A DNA stretch of 62,598 nucleotides from Silene noctiflora. Lineage: Eukaryota > Streptophyta > Magnoliopsida > Caryophyllales > Caryophyllaceae. Positions 62,089 to 62,598 of the stretch are shown piece after piece. The notes under the pieces are model-generated. The model made no database searches. It worked only from the letters and a program-made list of their open reading frames with translations, and was not told the DNA's origin. The stretch is taken from positions 82,666 through 145,263 of the forward strand of contig VHZZ01000198.1 in assembly GCA_009801015.1 (NCBI GenBank), written 5' to 3'. Position 1 is the stretch's first letter, and each line of letters begins with the position of its first letter. The position numbers were made by a program, and so were the translations under genes.

Positions 62089-62264
62089 GGATGAAATTAA
62101 TAACAATAATAATAAGGTGTATATATATGGAGTGGAATAAAAAAGTGTTTTGGTGTTGTGCTAATTGCTTTGATATATTGGGTTGGCATAATAATCATAG
62201 TGGGACTCGTGTAGCAATATACGAATACATGATTTATTAGCATGGATTTTACTTGTCTTTACTC

Positions 62265-62302
<38 letters not shown>
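62265..62302. repeat. AAT trinucleotide microsatellite
   Basis: Twelve to thirteen consecutive AAT units, likely polymorphic. The remaining sequence to 62598 is AT-rich with a GGGAGTTTTAAACTCC-type inverted motif and no gene. Confidence 0.9.
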
Positions 62303-62598
62303 GTGTTTGTTTGTTTACCCACACAAATCCATCAATTCCAAAATTCCATGAATTGCATTTTTTGCATCTCGTTTGGTTACCCTAAAAAATTTAAAATGAG
62401 GGAGTTTTAAACTCCAATGGAGTTTCCAACTCCTACATGAGGTAGGAGTTTAATTACCTAGCCCCTCCTAGGTAATTGGAAATTCCCCCATCATTTTCCC
62501 ACTCAATTTACCCATTTACCCTTAAAAAAAGATGTTATTCAGATTATATAAGGATATATTTGTATTTACTAATCAAAATCATGTGAATAAAAGTTGTT

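Overview
The window is nuclear DNA of a flowering plant. The evidence is split genes with GT..AG introns, plant-specific families (phytocyanin, long-array PPR, CBL calcium sensor, UPL1-type HECT ligase), Ty1/copia retrotransposons and Stowaway/Tourist MITEs. Recurrent short motifs (TACTCCGTA, the ACCGTCTTA-type MITE ends) remind me of Caryophyllales genomes, but that placement is only tentative. Five single N positions mark draft-assembly joins.

Layout. 1-750: tail of a + strand copia element and its LTR, with an assembly gap. 750-5540: gene-poor and repeat-rich, with a degenerate GGGTC region, a 1.57-kb element bounded by 220-bp inverted repeats, and nested MITEs. 5548-10302: a nearly complete but dead minus-strand copia element with 105-bp LTRs, a 5-bp target duplication, an in-frame 249-bp duplication of the reverse transcriptase core, a nested Stowaway MITE, and loss of its RNase H end and polypurine tract. 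11244-11967: early-nodulin-like phytocyanin (+). 12429-17127: PARN/AHG2-type poly(A) ribonuclease (-). 18274-20187: an unrecognised 305-aa plant protein (+), divergent from PARN. 21956-26213: long PPR protein with a separate presequence exon (-). 28250-43809: 15-exon UPL1-type HECT E3 ligase of about 3691 aa (-). 43810-51400: MITE-rich intergenic DNA with a 1594-bp solo LTR. 51403-55331: cytosolic HSP90 (+). 57018-60130: CBL2/CBL3-type calcineurin B-like sensor (-). From 60131 to the end: CBL 5' leader, promoter and microsatellites.

The seven host genes do not form a functional unit; they are ordinary, widely spaced plant genes. For six of them I rebuilt exon structures in which every intron is GT..AG, the frame closes, and the length matches what I recall for the family (PARN 692 aa, PPR 1129 aa, UPL1 3691 aa, HSP90 697 aa, CBL 226 aa, phytocyanin 207 aa). 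The seventh (305 aa) also closes in frame, but I do not recognise its family.

The most distinctive theme is local tandem duplication of 40-250 bp, both in transposon DNA and across splice junctions of host genes (HSP90 exon 1/intron 1, CBL exon 5, UPL1 intron 6). I found no system that I would call wholly new. The best candidates for follow-up are the reverse transcriptase duplication, the duplicated splice sites, the large inverted-repeat element with a G-box cargo, and the over-represented 9-mer TACTCCGTA.
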